From Paenibacillus_AB sp036577625 (GTDB lineage: Bacteria; Bacillota; Bacilli; Paenibacillales; NBRC-103111), in contig NZ_JARBDC010000066.1 of NCBI RefSeq assembly GCF_036577625.1, positions 124,001 through 188,000 of the forward strand: 64,000 nt of DNA, given 5' to 3'. Positions 52,210-61,580 of this stretch are shown here, piece after piece (the stretch's first letter is position 1; every line of letters begins with the position of its first letter). Under the pieces are notes generated by a model, which saw only the letters and a program-made list of their open reading frames with translations, was not told the DNA's origin and did no database searches. Both the position numbers and the translations under genes were made by a program.

Positions 52210-53631
52210 CTAGGTCGCGCTGCCGGCCTGCACGGCGCGTTCCTCGTACAGCAGCTGCTCCAGCCGTTTGACGGCGACCTCCTCCGTCTCCAGCCCCGAC
52301 CAAAACAGCTTCGCCTCGCGGTAAAACCGGTACAGCTCCGACGAGGACATGTTCAAGGCGTTGAACGAGCGAAACGTCGGAATAATGTCCCGGTACATCG
52401 GAAACCGCGACGGCCGGTACATCGTCTCCTTGCCGCTCCATTCCGCGGCCGGCTTCAAGCTCGGGATGCTCAGCGTCTTCTGGCGGATCATCAGCTGCAC
52501 CCGGTACGAGAGAAGAAAATCGACGAAGCGCAGGGCGCTCTCCTTCCGCTCCGAGTGCGCGTTGACGGCCAGCCCGATCATGAGCAGCAGCGTCTTCGGA
52601 TCGTTCAAGTACGGCAGCGGAGCGATATCGTATTCGAACTCCTTGCGGCGCTCGTGATGGTTCAAGGCGAGGTACGTCGTCATGATCATCGACACTTTCT
52701 CGCCGAAAAACAGCTCCTCCGCGTCCCCGTCCTTTTCCGATAAAAACAGCGGGAACCGGTTCTGCAAATAGATCAAATCGCGGCAGGCGCGCAAGCTTTG
52801 CTTAAGCTGCTCGGCGCTGCCGGCGGAACGTCCCGACGGGTCGCGATCGAAGCGGATGCCGCTTTGCAGCAAGAAGACCGGCCACCGGTTGCTCGACGGA
52901 AAATGGAAGTAGAAGCCGAGCCGCTCGTTCTCCACCGCGAGCTTCGACGCCTGCTCGAACAGCGTGTTCCAGCGCCAGCTGCTGTCCGGCTCCATGACGC
53001 CTTTCTCCCGAAAATGATCCTTGTTGTAGCACAGCACAAGGGGCGAAAACACGAACGGCTGCAGCTTGAGCCGTCCTTCGAGCGTTACCGATTCGGTCAG
53101 AAACGGATAGACGGCGGGGATCGGCTCGAGCGTTTCCAAATCGTCCAAGGCGCCGTTCAGCCGGAAATCGTCGAAGCTGTTATAGTTCATCGTGAACACG
53201 TCGATCCGTTTCTCCTCGATCGCCGTTTTCACCGTTTGATACGTTTGCAGCCCGGAAGGAAACGTGAACAGCTCGATCCGGATGCCGGGATGCTGCTTGT
53301 GAAATTCCGCGATCAGCGTCTTCATCAGCGCTTCCTGAAACAGCGACGTATGGCAGCCGAACCTGAGCACCGTCGTATCGTCGCGGGCAAGCCCCAACAC
53401 CTTGTTGCCGACGCGCGGTATTTTCTCGATGAGCCGTTCGGCCACAAGCGACTCGAGCCCTTGGCGCACCGTTTTGTTGCTGATCCGGTACTGCTTCGCG
53501 AACGCTTTCTCCGAAGGCAAATAATCGCCCTCGCGGTAAACGCCGTTCATAATGTCGCCGCGAATCGCATCGACCATGCTTTCGAGCCGCGCCTGAAACG
53601 TTCTGCGGCTCGGTTTTTCCAATTCTTCCAT
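52210..53631 (-). CDS. GntR-family regulator fused to a solute-binding-protein domain
   Basis: A 473-residue protein with no signal peptide. Residues 15-80 form a GntR winged helix (VDAIRGDIMNGVYREGDYLPSE, KTVRQGLESLVAERLIEKIP). From about 87 onward the sequence is a family 1 extracellular solute-binding fold: FQEALMKTLIAEFHKQHPGIRIELFTFPSG, PLVLCYNKDHFREKGV and a C-terminal helical lobe. So a sugar receptor domain has been turned into an intracellular effector domain, by analogy with LacI-type design. It lies beside the lyase and sulfatase genes and probably controls them. A dyad lies in its upstream region. Confidence 0.82.
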   Translation of the reverse strand: MEELEKPSRRTFQARLESMVDAIRGDIMNGVYREGDYLPSEKAFAKQYRISNKTVRQGLESLVAERLIEKIPRVGNKVLGLARDDTTVLRFGCHTSLFQEALMKTLIAEFHKQHPGIRIELFTFPSGLQTYQTVKTAIEEKRIDVFTMNYNSFDDFRLNGALDDLETLEPIPAVYPFLTESVTLEGRLKLQPFVFSPLVLCYNKDHFREKGVMEPDSSWRWNTLFEQASKLAVENERLGFYFHFPSSNRWPVFLLQSGIRFDRDPSGRSAGSAEQLKQSLRACRDLIYLQNRFPLFLSEKDGDAEELFFGEKVSMIMTTYLALNHHERRKEFEYDIAPLPYLNDPKTLLLMIGLAVNAHSERKESALRFVDFLLSYRVQLMIRQKTLSIPSLKPAAEWSGKETMYRPSRFPMYRDIIPTFRSFNALNMSSSELYRFYREAKLFWSGLETEEVAVKRLEQLLYEERAVQAGSAT

Positions 53632-53660
53632 ACTACCGCCACCATTTGCCTTAAGATTAT

Positions 53661-53674
53661 GTATCCTAGCATAC
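53661..53674. promoter_or_regulatory. Candidate operator upstream of the GntR-SBP gene
   Basis: GTATcCTAGcATAC, a 14-bp dyad with one symmetric mismatch, 30 bases before the start codon. Good size for a GntR dimer site; autoregulation is inferred. Confidence 0.4.
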
Positions 53675-53747
53675 TAGAAGTTGAAGGCGGCATCAATAAC
53701 CCCGCAGCGCGCCGCAACCTTCGACTTTCGAAGCCGTTTGCGGAATC

Positions 53748-53790
53748 GGCGAAAAGGGGCCCGGAATCGGCCGAGCCCCATCGTTTCGCC
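53748..53790 (-). terminator. Hairpin after the lyase gene
   Basis: GGCGAAA and GGGGC arms pair with GCCCC and TTTCGCC, three bases beyond the lyase stop. No long T run, so termination may be partial. Confidence 0.45.
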
Positions 53791-53793
53791 GCG

Positions 53794-56700
53794 TCAGCGC
53801 CCGCGGTACAGTTCGCCGTTCTCCAGCACGGCCCACGGGCGCGGCTGCGTTTCCCCGGCTTTCAAGGCGGCGATCGGGTGCGCGAAGCGGGTCGTCGCCT
53901 CGACGGCTCCCTGCTCGTTCAGCTGCACGAGCAGTCCGTGATCGGCCGCCGCATAATAGCGGGTGACGCCGTCCCGGCGCGCGCCGTCGACCTGCAGCAC
54001 CCGGTCGGGCAGCGCCGCGCGGAACCGGGTCGTGCCGTCCGGGTTCAGCGCGTAAAACTGGAAGCCGTCGGACCCGGCCAAAATTTCCGGAACGCCGTCG
54101 CCGTTATAATCGCCGTACCGGATATCGTTCACTTCCCCGCCGACGTTCCGCTTCCATCGCTCCTGCAGCTTCCCGGCGTAGCCGACAAGCCGCACTTCGC
54201 TCTGCTTCGTGCCGAAGGCGATGGCCGGCGCCGCGCCGAAAGCCGGATCGTTCAGCAGCGTCGCCACCTTCCAGCCCGGTCCGCCGCCCGTACCGCCCCG
54301 GGTCAGCTGCTTCTCGTTCCAGTACGTATAGTAGGCGTATTCCAGCGCGTACATGCCTTCCTCTTTGCCGTCGCCGTCGAAGTCGGCGAATTCCATATCC
54401 TCGATGCCGTAATAATACAGCAAATCTTCGTACTGCAGCTTGCCGGCCGCGTCCAAGCCGTAAATATACCGGAACTGCGTGCCGACCATCACCCACGGCG
54501 GCTGGTCCGCCCCGTTCACGTAAGCGACCCTGACGTTCGTGATGCCGAGCAGATTGCCTTTGCGCTCGCGATGGGCCGCATCGCTCGGGAACTTGTAATT
54601 CCACAGCTCCTGACCTTGCGCGTTCAGCGCGTGCACGTACCAATTTTCCGTGGCGACGAACACGACCGGCTGGCCGTTCAGCGTTTGCACCGTCACTTCG
54701 TTGACGCGCCCGGCCGCGGCGAACGTCCACCGAACGTCGCCCGTTTCGCCGATCGCCTCCACTTTGCCGCCGATGCCGCCGAAGACGATTTCTTCCTTGC
54801 CGTCGCCGTCCAAATCGCCCCAAGCGGTATCCGTCACCTGCTCGGAAAACCGATACACCCGCTCCCAATCGCGCGGCTGTCCGCCGCCCTCATGGTCGCC
54901 GCCGCCCGGTTTCGCCCATTCGCGCGGATGCTCCTTCTCCTTTACCGCTTTGACGAGCCGATGCTCCATTTGACGAGTCCACGCGGCGGTGCCGGTTTCG
55001 AGCGCGCCTTCGCGGATCGGCTCGCCGCTTGCGTCGTAGCGAACGCGGTCTTTGCGCAGCGAATACGTCTCCCATCGCCCGTTCGTCGTGTCCATCATGA
55101 ACATGACCGGCTCGGCGAACTGCAGCGTCTGCGAGCCGATCCGCACCCGCGTCGCATCCGCCGCGAGCAGCCGGCCTTCGCCGAGCAGGTGGAACTTGCC
55201 GTCGGAGCCGACCTCGTCGGTTTCCAGGGCGCCTTGAACCGCGTACCATGCCTGCCCCTGCCGCTTGATCTCTACCGTGGTATCGTTCAGGCGGCGGGCA
55301 TTCAGCTGCGGTCCGTCCTCCTTGCGGCTGGACAGCACGTTGACGAATTCGGCCCGCTCTCCGGCCGCGTAGCCGCGCTCCTCCAGCACTTCGCTCAGCA
55401 CCGTCTCCTTGTCGGCGTACGGATACGGATATTCGGATTTCCAATATTTTTGGAAATGGCCGTACCGGTCCTGCGTCCGCAAGTCCGAATCGTCCAAGCT
55501 TTCGATCGTCATCGTGACGCCCTGCTGCTCCGCCTCGAACTTGCCGCCGCGCACGGTCGGCGTGCCGAGCGTCTGCCAGTTGTTTTTCAGCATGTAGCTG
55601 CCCGCTTCGTTCACCCGGACGTTGTCATAGACGATATAGAACGAACCGTCCGGACTGACGATCGATCGTTCCCAATCGGTCCCGTTGTAGTTCGGCACCG
55701 TGCTGCGGCTGAGCGCCGTTCCGCCGATATCCGCCGACCACTCGAGCTTGGCGAGCGGCGGCTTTTTCGGCTGCTCCCCGTCCTTCACGACGACGAGTCC
55801 GGAATGATGCTCCGGCGTATTCTCGATGTAGTCGCGGTCGGTCAGGAACAGCCGCCCGTTCGCGCTGTAGTTCAAGATCGCGTTGCCGTCCTGATGTCCG
55901 TGCGCCCCGGCCGAGAAGCCGTCCACGATCAAATAGCTGTCGTCCGCCCCGAACCCTTCGCGGAACGTCATCTTGTGGAACGTGTCCGGCAGCGCCACGT
56001 CCAGCTCCGTCTTTTGCTCCTTTTCCTTCAAATCGTCATAGATGCCCTGCTCGACGGGATACGCCTGCAGCTTCGGATAATCGTCCTCGTTCAGCTCGGT
56101 CGTTTCGTCGAGCTTCACGGACGTGTACATATGGATCGGGTAGCTCAAATCGCTCATGCGCTGGCCCGGGAACGGCCCCGTCCGCGTTCGCTGCAGCAAA
56201 AACCGGTACAGCGGATCGCCGTAAAACAGCGTCGCCGCGTTCATTACCTGCGAATGCCCCCACGAGTACGCGTTGCTGTAGCCGAACGGATACGTGTCGC
56301 CGCCTCCCGACATCGTGCCGAGGTTGTCGATCATGAGCGCATTCAGATCGGCGCTCGGGCGCAAGCTTTTCGCGATGAAATCGAGATTGCCCGTCGCCAT
56401 GCCGTAGTCGATGTTCGTCATCGGCACGTGCATCAAATAGTCGGAGCCTTCGTCCAAACTGATGTACGACGTATTGCCGGTGAAAATGCGTTCCCCGAGC
56501 TGCCTCCAGCCCGCCGCCTCCGGCAGCTTGTAATATTTGGCGAAATAGTCGCTGCCGGCGATGAGCGACAGCGCCGGGAAAATTTGATGGTTCCAGCGCG
56601 GCCCCGTCGCCGGCGCGCCCGTCAAGTAGCCGTCGCGCGCATTCGCCTCGTACGTCAGCTTCATCGCGGAGGCGATCTGCTTGCGCTGAGCCGACGCGAA

Positions 56701-58524
56701 GACGGGGGACGCCTCGAGCACCGCCCAGTTTTGGATCACAGCGTCGCCGTCCGTCCACATGTTTTGCCGTTCGTTCAGCTGCGTTTTCGCTTCGGACGGG
56801 TAACGGTTGACATAGTTCGCATAGCCGAGCAGCAGCTTTTTGTACACTTCCGCAAATCCGGGATCGCCGGTCAGCAGGAAGTTTTCCCCGAATATTTTGA
56901 TGCGGGACAAGACGTAATGCAGCGAGGCCGCGTCCGTTTCGCTGGAGGCGTTCGGCTTCAGCCTCGACAGCCATGTGTCGACCGATCGGAGCGCGGTTTG
57001 GATGTTTTCCGGCGTCGGCTTGCCGTCGTACTGCAAATACGAGGAAGCCTGGTCGGACAGCTTCGCCTCGTGCAGCCACGGCAAGGACGGCGCGCTTTGC
57101 GAGCCCGCGATCTGCAGCAGCCGGGTTACGCCCAGCTCCGCCCCGGCGAGATCGCTCGCGCCGACGACGATCGTATTGCCGCCGAGTCCGAACGGATCGA
57201 TGATCGTCTGCAGCTGGTATCCTCCGTCGCCCGGATAAATCGCGTCCGCGTACGACATGCGCAGGCCGTACAGACGGGCGAGCTGCTCGTTGTTGCCGAG
57301 CGTGCCTAGCACGATCGTATTGCCGGACCAGCCGCTCCGGAACTTGTCGCGCGTCGGGGCGACCACGGTTACCGGAACGTTCCAGCGGCTTTGCAGACCG
57401 GACGCGATCCGCTGGCCGAGCGCCTGCCACTGCGCTTCTTCCGGAGCTACGATCTGCAGTCCTTGCACGTCCGTATCCCCGTGCAGCGGCCGCAAATGCA
57501 AATTATAGTAAGGCGGTATATCGTTCGGACTGTATACGTTAACGTCCAGCGTCGCTTGCACGCTTCCGTATGTGGCCGTTACGACGGTCGAGCCGGGCGA
57601 TATTCCGCTCACCGTTCCGCCTCCCGCCGTCGCCACTTCCGGCTGCGCGGAAGCGTACGACACCAACGAGTCGTTCATCGCTTTCACATCTCCATTCGTG
57701 TAGTGGCCGAGCAAAGCGACCGGCAGCGTCTGCCCGACGACCACGTTCATCGAATCGGGATGAAACGCCATCCGCTGCAGCTCGCCCGGGTCCGCAAGCC
57801 GCGAATCGCGTATGCGCACGTCGTCCATATAAAACGTCCCGACGCCGGTCGAAATCGTCGCGAAGCGGAACAAATTGACCGTGCCGGCTGAGGCGTCCCG
57901 GAACGCCGTATCTTTGCGCAGCAGAAGCAAATCGTCGCCGTCGAAAATCATAATCGTCTTCTTCCCCGCCGCCGCGTCGAAGTCGACGCGGAACCGGTAC
58001 CATTTCCCGGTCTCGTACTGCTCGCTCGAAGTGACGCGGGTCGCCCCGTCGTAATATTCGAACGACCGGTTGGCGAGGAAGCCGATCCATTCGACCGGCT
58101 TGCTGCCTTGCGGCCCGGTGCTTTCGAGCAGCATGACGAGCCGGTCGGCCGTATCCGCCTTCGCCCACCATTCCACGCTGCCTTTCTGAATCGGCGCGAA
58201 CGCCGTTCGCGCCCCGACCGCCTTCGTCTTGTCGTTGTCCACGATTTTGACCGATTTCACGCCGCTGACCGCGTACACCTGGTCCGTGACCGTGACCTCG
58301 GGGCCGGCGTTCGTCCAGCCGTTTTGCCCGTTCAGCGGGCCCAGGGCGAAGTTTTCGAAATCGAAAAACGTTTCCCCCGCCGCGGCGCTCGCATGAGGCG
58401 CCTGAAGCCCGGCTCCCGCGCCGAATCCTCCCGTGAACACGACCGCCACCGCCAGCAGCACGGCCAACGCCGCGCGCCCCGCGCGCCATCGCTTGGGAAG
58501 CCATCCCGTTTTCCCCGTCGTCAT
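53794..58524 (-). CDS. Giant secreted heparinase II/III-like polysaccharide lyase
   Basis: A 1,576-residue secreted protein. Signal peptide 1-47; LamG-type jelly roll about 51-240; BIG2 Ig-like domain about 252-331; a GH67 N-terminal-like module about 340-470 (DAIYPGDGGYQLQTI, NTIVVGASDLAGAELG); an alpha/alpha toroid about 490-830; then a heparinase II/III-type beta-sandwich with GAHGHQDGNAILNYSANG (His876 region) and RDYIENTPEHHSG; finally FG-GAP/propeller repeats from about 1235 (DLDGDGKEE, DFDGDGKEE, DYNGDG) that bind calcium. The toroid plus sandwich is the polysaccharide-lyase architecture; the exact family and substrate are not assignable. AAGGAGGG lies before the chosen ATG. Confidence 0.78.
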   Translation of the reverse strand: MTTGKTGWLPKRWRAGRAALAVLLAVAVVFTGGFGAGAGLQAPHASAAAGETFFDFENFALGPLNGQNGWTNAGPEVTVTDQVYAVSGVKSVKIVDNDKTKAVGARTAFAPIQKGSVEWWAKADTADRLVMLLESTGPQGSKPVEWIGFLANRSFEYYDGATRVTSSEQYETGKWYRFRVDFDAAAGKKTIMIFDGDDLLLLRKDTAFRDASAGTVNLFRFATISTGVGTFYMDDVRIRDSRLADPGELQRMAFHPDSMNVVVGQTLPVALLGHYTNGDVKAMNDSLVSYASAQPEVATAGGGTVSGISPGSTVVTATYGSVQATLDVNVYSPNDIPPYYNLHLRPLHGDTDVQGLQIVAPEEAQWQALGQRIASGLQSRWNVPVTVVAPTRDKFRSGWSGNTIVLGTLGNNEQLARLYGLRMSYADAIYPGDGGYQLQTIIDPFGLGGNTIVVGASDLAGAELGVTRLLQIAGSQSAPSLPWLHEAKLSDQASSYLQYDGKPTPENIQTALRSVDTWLSRLKPNASSETDAASLHYVLSRIKIFGENFLLTGDPGFAEVYKKLLLGYANYVNRYPSEAKTQLNERQNMWTDGDAVIQNWAVLEASPVFASAQRKQIASAMKLTYEANARDGYLTGAPATGPRWNHQIFPALSLIAGSDYFAKYYKLPEAAGWRQLGERIFTGNTSYISLDEGSDYLMHVPMTNIDYGMATGNLDFIAKSLRPSADLNALMIDNLGTMSGGGDTYPFGYSNAYSWGHSQVMNAATLFYGDPLYRFLLQRTRTGPFPGQRMSDLSYPIHMYTSVKLDETTELNEDDYPKLQAYPVEQGIYDDLKEKEQKTELDVALPDTFHKMTFREGFGADDSYLIVDGFSAGAHGHQDGNAILNYSANGRLFLTDRDYIENTPEHHSGLVVVKDGEQPKKPPLAKLEWSADIGGTALSRSTVPNYNGTDWERSIVSPDGSFYIVYDNVRVNEAGSYMLKNNWQTLGTPTVRGGKFEAEQQGVTMTIESLDDSDLRTQDRYGHFQKYWKSEYPYPYADKETVLSEVLEERGYAAGERAEFVNVLSSRKEDGPQLNARRLNDTTVEIKRQGQAWYAVQGALETDEVGSDGKFHLLGEGRLLAADATRVRIGSQTLQFAEPVMFMMDTTNGRWETYSLRKDRVRYDASGEPIREGALETGTAAWTRQMEHRLVKAVKEKEHPREWAKPGGGDHEGGGQPRDWERVYRFSEQVTDTAWGDLDGDGKEEIVFGGIGGKVEAIGETGDVRWTFAAAGRVNEVTVQTLNGQPVVFVATENWYVHALNAQGQELWNYKFPSDAAHRERKGNLLGITNVRVAYVNGADQPPWVMVGTQFRYIYGLDAAGKLQYEDLLYYYGIEDMEFADFDGDGKEEGMYALEYAYYTYWNEKQLTRGGTGGGPGWKVATLLNDPAFGAAPAIAFGTKQSEVRLVGYAGKLQERWKRNVGGEVNDIRYGDYNGDGVPEILAGSDGFQFYALNPDGTTRFRAALPDRVLQVDGARRDGVTRYYAAADHGLLVQLNEQGAVEATTRFAHPIAALKAGETQPRPWAVLENGELYRGR

Positions 58525-58653
58525 TGTCAAAATCCCTCCTTGCCGATTGAAAAAATTCGCTTCATAAAAGCGCTTCCAAAACGTCTCTTCGCCCTCTCTC
58601 CTGATGTCGGTATCCCTCTTCGGCGCCCGTTTATTGCCGAATAATCGCAACAA

Positions 58654-58691
58654 ACGGGCTGCCGCCATTCAAGTTCAAAGCGACAGCCCGT
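58654..58691 (-). terminator. Hairpin after the propeller-protein gene
   Basis: ACGGGCTG (58654-58661) / CAGCCCGT (58684-58691), then TTTGTTG on the minus strand. 48 bases beyond the stop at 58740. Confidence 0.5.
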
Positions 58692-58739
58692 CGTATGCTT
58701 TCCGTTCCGCTCCAAGATGCAGGCCGCCCTATGGCGTTC

Positions 58740-61526
58740 CTATGATTCCCAATCGGCGATCAGCGTCCTTACCTGCTGATCCAGCGGCCATTTCGCCTCC
58801 GGCGAGACGGAGGCGCCGAACGCCTCGTTATGCAGATGCTTCAAAAAATCGCGCAAATGCTTCACCGCTTGATCCGGGTGCCCTTTGCCGCGATGATCGA
58901 CGGCCTGGCGAAGCGAATTCGCCAGCTGCGTCTCGACCGGCGGCGGGATGCGCCCGGCTTCCGCGGACTTTCGCAGCAGCCCGGCGACCGACCGCTCGTC
59001 GGCCGGCAGCGTATACTTCCACAGCGTGGCGTCGTTCGCCATGTACAAGTTGCCGTATGCGTCCTGAGTCAAGTAATTGCCCGCCCCGTTTTTGAGGACG
59101 ATAAATTCCATCGTTTCGGGCTTGATCATGAACAACGTTTTTTGCCGGTTCGTCCCGTACACGTTGCCGTCCGCCCCCAGCTCCAGGAAAGCGTCGACCC
59201 AGACGGTGCCCGTGCCGTATCGGCCCAGCTTCGCCGCCTTATAGACGATCTGCCGCGTATTCGGATCCAGCTTGAAAATATGATCTTCGGCCACGCCCCA
59301 GATCATGCCGTCCGGTCCGGCCAGCAATCCGCTCACGACTTTGCGCCCGGGCACGGGGACGATCTCGAACAGCTTCGTATTCGTCGCCGTATCGAAGGCG
59401 AACAGCTTGCCTTCCGTCTCCGACGGACCGCTCGTCCCGAGGCCGCCGTAGATCGTCGTCCCTCCGTACACGACGCCGTCCTTGTAGACGAGGGAGACGA
59501 CGCCTTGATTGCGCACGATATCTTTGAACACTTGCGTTTTCCGCGTCGGCACGTCATATACCGTAAGCGCCCCGCTCAGCGAGCCGTAATCGGGGACGGA
59601 GCCGATATAAAGCTTCTGCAGCGAATCGACGCCCGCCATCGCGAACGGACGGTCCTGGCCGTCCTTGATCAGCTCGGCTACCCGGCGAGGGTTGGAGGAG
59701 CTCCACGGCTCGGCCGGATCGTATTCGTACACTCTCGCGTTGCCGTAAGTGCCGATATACAGCTTATCGTTCACGCTCGCGACCGACTCCACCTGGCCGA
59801 ACTGCTGAACTTCCGTAAACGAGCCGTCCTCCGGACGGTACGACGTAAAGCCCGTAGCCCCCAAATAGCCGCCGATATAAATATGGCCGTCGAACCCGGT
59901 ATGCAAGCTTTGAATCAAAACCGGCGAGCCGAAATTGTCCACCCTCGACGCAGACAGTTTCCCGGTCTGTTTATTGTTCAGGAAAATTTGGCCCTTTTCG
60001 CTGACGCCGACAAACGTATAGCCGGGCCATGCCGGATCGTTCAGCTGCAAAAATTTGCCGTCGAAAAAGTTGAACGCTCTCGCGGCCGGATCGGAAAACT
60101 CGACGGCGAACGTCCGGCTCGCTATGTTGTAGGAACGCAGCACGTAACCGCCGAAATAAATGGTTTGGTCGTCGCCGGGCATCGTGGCCACCGTCCGCGA
60201 TCCCATGCCGAGGCCGTTCGGATCGTAATATTCGACCGTTTCCGAGGCCGTGTCGACGATCAGCAGATGATCCGGTTTGTCCAGCCTCACGAACAGCTTG
60301 CCCAGCGCGTAACCCATATTGTAGGCGAAATCGTAATTCGAATACGCGTCGGGCAGCAGCTTCTGCAATAGTTCCTGCCGGGCGCCGGTCGCCAAATCGA
60401 TCTTGACGATGCCGGCCGTCGATCCGCCGACGCCGGCGTACAACACGTTGCGGTCCGCATCGTAAGCGAGAGAGCGCACATATTTCTCGGTCGGATGCAC
60501 CCGCCCGAGGTCGTTCACCCGATTCGCGACGGGATCGTATTCGAATACGTGCGCATTCGGATACGTGCCGGCATATATTTTGCCGTTTGCCCCGGCGACC
60601 AGCGCCCATATATGCGTCTCCGTTCCCAATCGTCCCAAATCGACGAGACTGTCGCTTCCCGGCGTATACTGGTACAGGTGACCGTCGTAGTGAGTGCCCG
60701 CGTATATTTTGCCGTCGCCGGCCGCCTTGACGCCCCAGGCCCCGGTGACGCCGGGCATCGGGATCGTTTTGACCACTTCGGCGCTCATCAGGTCGACCAC
60801 GGCGAACACGGTGCTGTCGCCGGCCCCCTTCACGACCGAGTAAGCCACATCCTTGCCCTGCTCCCGGCCGATCGCCGCGTCCTGGTTAATGAAGTTCGTG
60901 ATCGGCTCGCCCAAATTTTTGAACGTGCCGACCGGATTCACGTCCACGGTTACATCGTCCACATATCCCGCTCCTTGACCCGTACTGGAAGAATACAGCA
61001 GCACCGAGCCGGTTACGGCCTCCGCCGGAGCCATGCCGGAGACGCTCCCCGCGATCCAGGCGCCTTCCGCCGGGTCGACCCATCCGGACGTATTGCCGAT
61101 GCGGGTGCCCGCCGCGTTAAAAAACTGCAAATAGATGGCCAGTCTCCCGCGTTCCACCTGGAACATGGCCGAGGCGGAGTAATGGATCCCGGCGGTTACG
61201 GGAAACCGGTCGCTCTCCAGACCGAGCGCGGCTGTGGCGGAGCCGTCGTCCAGCCGCAGGCTGAAGCTGCCGGTATGCTTCGCCGCGCTTGAAATTCCGT
61301 ATGTAGCCGTCGTGACGCCATTGCCGTACGTTTGTCTCCAGCCGGGAATGACGCCGCCGACAACCTGCTGCTCGAAACCCGCGTTCACGATCGGAACGGC
61401 CGACGAAGCGGCCATTCCGACGCGAACCGGGACGAAAACCGAGATGAAGCATAGAAGCGTTCCGAGCGAAACAAGCAAACCGTTTTTCATCATTGTTCCT
61501 ATCGTTCTTAACGTTCGAACGTGCAT
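58740..61526 (-). CDS. Secreted double beta-propeller protein with carbohydrate-binding-like front
   Basis: A 928-residue secreted protein. Signal peptide to about residue 40; a CenC-like jelly roll at 43-200 (VNAGFEQQVVGGVIPGW, GYVDDVTVDV) of the kind that binds carbohydrate; then some twelve to fourteen propeller blades of the form DGKIYAGTY..ARVYEYDP..VDLGRV to about 850; finally an 80-residue helical tail like those after polysaccharide lyases. Propellers of this sort occur in oligosaccharide lyases (PL22/PL24-type) but I cannot place catalytic residues. Three nearby ATGs are possible starts (61526, 61493, 61490). Confidence 0.65.
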   Translation of the reverse strand: MHVRTLRTIGTMMKNGLLVSLGTLLCFISVFVPVRVGMAASSAVPIVNAGFEQQVVGGVIPGWRQTYGNGVTTATYGISSAAKHTGSFSLRLDDGSATAALGLESDRFPVTAGIHYSASAMFQVERGRLAIYLQFFNAAGTRIGNTSGWVDPAEGAWIAGSVSGMAPAEAVTGSVLLYSSSTGQGAGYVDDVTVDVNPVGTFKNLGEPITNFINQDAAIGREQGKDVAYSVVKGAGDSTVFAVVDLMSAEVVKTIPMPGVTGAWGVKAAGDGKIYAGTHYDGHLYQYTPGSDSLVDLGRLGTETHIWALVAGANGKIYAGTYPNAHVFEYDPVANRVNDLGRVHPTEKYVRSLAYDADRNVLYAGVGGSTAGIVKIDLATGARQELLQKLLPDAYSNYDFAYNMGYALGKLFVRLDKPDHLLIVDTASETVEYYDPNGLGMGSRTVATMPGDDQTIYFGGYVLRSYNIASRTFAVEFSDPAARAFNFFDGKFLQLNDPAWPGYTFVGVSEKGQIFLNNKQTGKLSASRVDNFGSPVLIQSLHTGFDGHIYIGGYLGATGFTSYRPEDGSFTEVQQFGQVESVASVNDKLYIGTYGNARVYEYDPAEPWSSSNPRRVAELIKDGQDRPFAMAGVDSLQKLYIGSVPDYGSLSGALTVYDVPTRKTQVFKDIVRNQGVVSLVYKDGVVYGGTTIYGGLGTSGPSETEGKLFAFDTATNTKLFEIVPVPGRKVVSGLLAGPDGMIWGVAEDHIFKLDPNTRQIVYKAAKLGRYGTGTVWVDAFLELGADGNVYGTNRQKTLFMIKPETMEFIVLKNGAGNYLTQDAYGNLYMANDATLWKYTLPADERSVAGLLRKSAEAGRIPPPVETQLANSLRQAVDHRGKGHPDQAVKHLRDFLKHLHNEAFGASVSPEAKWPLDQQVRTLIADWES

Positions 61527-61580
61527 CGAATCACTTCTTTCCGGAAAGGTATAGGCAAGCGATTCGTCGATGTCGTTTCC

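Noticed and set aside
52798..57309. A 1,503-codon open frame on the plus strand
   Set aside because: Antisense to the GntR-SBP and giant lyase genes; a GC-rich codon-position artefact with Arg/Val/His-rich sequence and no domains.
58830..60371. A 513-codon plus-strand frame
   Set aside because: Antisense of the propeller-protein gene; no ribosome site or family signal.
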